Assembly: GCF_019823065.1 (NCBI RefSeq)
Contig: NZ_CP081966.1
Span: forward strand, 2,697,501 to 2,761,500
From: Pseudomonas mosselii
Lineage (GTDB): Bacteria > Pseudomonadota > Gammaproteobacteria > Pseudomonadales > Pseudomonadaceae
Length of the DNA: 64,000 nucleotides
Direction of reading: 5' to 3'
Each line of letters opens with the position of its first letter. Position 1 is the first letter of the stretch. The notes below the pieces were generated by a model. That model saw only the letters and a program-made list of their open reading frames with translations. It was not told where the DNA came from and did no database searches. Positions 61,911 to 64,000 of this stretch are shown piece by piece. Made by a program: the position numbers and the translations under genes.

Positions 61911-63698
61911 ATGAGCCAAGTGATGAAGAGCGTCGATGTTGTCATCGTCGGGTTCGGCTGGGCCGGGGCGATCATGGCCAAGGAACTGACCGAGGCCGGC
62001 CTGCAGGTGCTGGCGCTGGAGCGTGGTCCGGCCCGGGATACCTACCCGGACGGCGTCTATCCGCAGACCATGGACGAGTTGACCTACAATTCGCGCAAGA
62101 AGCTGTTCATGGACATCTCCCGTGAGACCGTGACCCTGCGCCACAGCGTCAACGACGTGGCCGTGCCGTACCGCCAGTTCGGCGCCTTCCTGCCCGGCAC
62201 CGGCACCGGCGGAGCCGGGCTGCACTGGTCCGGCGTGCATTTTCGCGTCGACCCGGTGGAGCTGCGCCTGCGCAGCCACTATGAGGAGCGCTACGGCAAG
62301 CGGTTCATTCCCGAAGGAATGACCATCCAGGACTTCGGCGTGAGCTACGAAGAGCTGGAGCCGTACTTCGATTTTGCCGAGAAGGTGTTCGGGACCTCCG
62401 GCACCGCCTGGTCGATCAAAGGTCAGGTGGTGGGCCGCGACAAGGGTGGCAACCCGTTCGCCGCCGACCGCTCCAGCGATTTTCCGCTGGCAGCGCAGAA
62501 GAACACTGTGTCGGCGCAGTTGTTCGAGAAGGCCGCCCGCGAGATCGGCTACCACCCCTACAACCTGCCGTCGGCCAACACTTCCGGGCCGTACACCAAC
62601 CCCTACGGCGCGCAGATGGGACCGTGCAACTTCTGCGGTTACTGCAGCGGCTATGCCTGCTACATGTACTCCAAGGCCTCGCCCAACGTGAACATCCTCC
62701 CGGCCCTGCGCCAGGTGCCGAACTTCGAGCTGCGCAACAACGCCCATGTGCTGCGGGTCAACCTGACCGCCGACAAGCGCCTGGCCACCGGTGTGACCTA
62801 CGTCGACAGCCAGGGTCGCGAGGTGGAGCAACCCGCCGACCTGGTGATCCTCGGCGCGTTCCAGTACAACAACGTACGCCTGATGCTGCTCTCGGGCATC
62901 GGCAAACCCTATGATCCGGTGAGCAATGAGGGGGTGGTCGGGCGCAACTTCGCCTGCCAGAACATCTCCACCGTGACCGCGTTCTTCGACCGCGACAGCC
63001 ACCACACCAACCCCTTCATCGGCGCCGGCGGCAACGGCGTGGCGGTGGATGACTACAACGCCGACAACTTTGACCATGGCCCGCACGGCTTCGTCGGCGG
63101 TTCTCCGTTCTGGGTCAACCAGGCCGGCGCCAAGCCGATCTCTGGCACCAAGGTGCCGCCGGGCACGCCGAAGTGGGGCAGTGCCTGGAAGGCCGCGGTG
63201 GCCGACAGCTACCGGCACATGCTGTCGATGGACGCCCATGGCGCGCACCAGTCCTACCGCGACAACTACCTTGACCTGGACCCGGTGTACAAGGATGCCT
63301 ACGGCTTGCCTCTGCTGCGCATGACCTTCGACTGGAAGGACAACGACGTGAAGATGAACCGCTTCATGGTCGAACGCATGGGCAAGATCGCCGAGGCGAT
63401 GGGGCCCAAGGCAATCAGCGCGGGCAAGAAAGCGTTCGGCCAGCACTTCGACGCCTCCACCTACCAGACCACCCACCTCAACGGTGGCGCGATCATGGGC
63501 ACCGATCCCAAGACCAGCGCGCTCAATCGCTACCTGCAGTGCTGGGACGTGCACAACGTGTTCGTGCCCGGCGCCTCGGCCTTCCCCCAGGGCCTGGGCT
63601 ACAACCCCACCGGCCTGGTGGCGGCGCTGACCTACTGGTCGGCGCGGGCGATCCGCGAGCGCTACCTGAAGAACCCCGGTCCATTGGTGCAGGCGTGA
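61911..63698 (+). CDS. Gluconate 2-dehydrogenase flavoprotein subunit
   Basis: A 595-residue GMC oxidoreductase: FAD motif VVIVGFGWAGAIMAKELTEAGLQVLALERG, PGTGTGGAGLHWSGVHFRVDP, and C-terminal GAIMGTDPKTSALN and NVFVPGASAFPQGLGYNPTG. A Cys-rich motif GPCNFCGYCSGYACYMYSKA probably holds an iron–sulfur cluster, as in related membrane dehydrogenases. It oxidises gluconate to 2-ketogluconate in the periplasm and passes electrons to the cytochrome subunit. Confidence 0.95.
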   Translation: MSQVMKSVDVVIVGFGWAGAIMAKELTEAGLQVLALERGPARDTYPDGVYPQTMDELTYNSRKKLFMDISRETVTLRHSVNDVAVPYRQFGAFLPGTGTGGAGLHWSGVHFRVDPVELRLRSHYEERYGKRFIPEGMTIQDFGVSYEELEPYFDFAEKVFGTSGTAWSIKGQVVGRDKGGNPFAADRSSDFPLAAQKNTVSAQLFEKAAREIGYHPYNLPSANTSGPYTNPYGAQMGPCNFCGYCSGYACYMYSKASPNVNILPALRQVPNFELRNNAHVLRVNLTADKRLATGVTYVDSQGREVEQPADLVILGAFQYNNVRLMLLSGIGKPYDPVSNEGVVGRNFACQNISTVTAFFDRDSHHTNPFIGAGGNGVAVDDYNADNFDHGPHGFVGGSPFWVNQAGAKPISGTKVPPGTPKWGSAWKAAVADSYRHMLSMDAHGAHQSYRDNYLDLDPVYKDAYGLPLLRMTFDWKDNDVKMNRFMVERMGKIAEAMGPKAISAGKKAFGQHFDASTYQTTHLNGGAIMGTDPKTSALNRYLQCWDVHNVFVPGASAFPQGLGYNPTGLVAALTYWSARAIRERYLKNPGPLVQA

Positions 63699-63709
63699 GG
63701 AAGGCCAAT

Positions 63710-64000
63710 ATGAAGACATTGTTCATCGCCATGCTGGGCCTGGGCGCCAGTACCTTGCTGCAGGCCGCCGACGCGGTGGACCCGGCGCAGGTCAGGCAAG
63801 GCGAATACCTGGCCCGCGCTGGCGACTGCGTGGCTTGCCACACCGCCAAGGGCGGCAAGCCGTTCGCCGGCGGGCTGCCCATGGAAACGCCCATCGGTAC
63901 CCTGTACTCGACCAATATCACACCCCACGCCAGCGGTATTGGCCAGTACAGCTACGAGGACTTCGAACGCGCCGTGCGCCAGGGCATCGGCAAGGACGGC
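63710..64000 (+). CDS. Gluconate 2-dehydrogenase cytochrome c subunit (3' end outside window)
   Basis: The first 97 residues are visible. Signal peptide MKTLFIAMLGLGASTLLQAA is followed by a heme-binding motif CVACH at residues 40–44 and the cytochrome segment GGKPFAGGLPMETPIGTLYSTNITP. The family normally has three CxxCH motifs over about 400 residues. It completes the dehydrogenase and passes electrons to the respiratory chain. AGGAAGG-like sequence lies before the ATG at 63710. Confidence 0.94.
   Translation, partial: MKTLFIAMLGLGASTLLQAADAVDPAQVRQGEYLARAGDCVACHTAKGGKPFAGGLPMETPIGTLYSTNITPHASGIGQYSYEDFERAVRQGIGKDG

Noticed and set aside
61878..63719. 613-codon minus-strand frame opposite the dehydrogenase flavoprotein
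   Set aside because: Antisense shadow of a GMC oxidoreductase with clear FAD motifs.

Overview
The window is about 64 kb of high-GC chromosomal DNA that looks like a Pseudomonas of the P. putida group. The reasons are the ptxS–kguEKTD 2-ketogluconate block followed by a three-subunit membrane gluconate 2-dehydrogenase, a paired GCGGGCTTGCCCCGCGA-type REP element, a DUF2790-type small exported protein, an orphan RHS-core protein, and typical Pseudomonas codon use. No rRNA, tRNA or CRISPR array was seen.

Layout. (1) 1–1768: the 3' part of a GGDEF/EAL c-di-GMP enzyme, convergent with the next block. (2) 1765–19708, minus strand: a 16-gene exopolysaccharide operon read from ugd downwards. It runs UDP-glucose dehydrogenase, UDP-glucuronate epimerase, priming sugar-phosphate transferase, split chain-length ATPase, Wza, Wzz, GT4, Wzy, two GT2, polysaccharide deacetylase, Wzx, glycoside hydrolase, two acetyltransferases and a ChbG-like deacetylase. 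Most genes overlap by 1–29 nt. This is a complete Wzx/Wzy-type pathway for an uronic-acid-containing polymer with acetylation and deacetylation steps. (3) 20093–25103: a membrane sulfatase-fold protein divergent from the operon, then a Fur-controlled TonB receptor and a LysR regulator. (4) 25250–28051: L-serine deaminase and an amino-acid permease. (5) 28123–31037: two tandem paralogous DUF1842-like genes, a DUF3313-like lipoprotein, and a toxin-first RelE/HigB–XRE toxin–antitoxin pair. (6) 31048–38450: a putrescine (gamma-glutamyl) catabolic block with puuA, a polyamine-binding protein, puuB, a succinate-semialdehyde-type dehydrogenase and two regulators. (7) 38502–51838: mixed core genes (pagL, Usp, rlhA, ridA-like, trmK, MFS pumps, methyltransferases, OsmC), a beheaded gene remnant and an RHS orphan.

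(8) 51843–55400 is a nested mobile-DNA patch. Two inverted copies of a Pseudomonas repeat unit of roughly 250 bp face each other. The left copy is split by a frameshifted IS110-family element, and an intact IS256-family element lies directly beside the right copy, flanked by an unusually long exact 33-bp direct repeat. (9) 55757–64000: PtxS with two palindromic operators, the kgu operon for 2-ketogluconate uptake and reduction, a strong terminator, and the start of the gluconate 2-dehydrogenase operon, whose cytochrome subunit runs off the right edge. Gluconate is oxidised to 2-ketogluconate in the periplasm by the dehydrogenase. It is then imported by KguT, phosphorylated by KguK and reduced by KguD to 6-phosphogluconate.

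The most notable sequence-level observations are: a REP pair lying in frame inside the GT4 glycosyltransferase gene, a chain-length ATPase with no P-loop lysine, the 33-bp repeats hugging IS256, and the IS110 insertion into the hairpin of a repeat unit.
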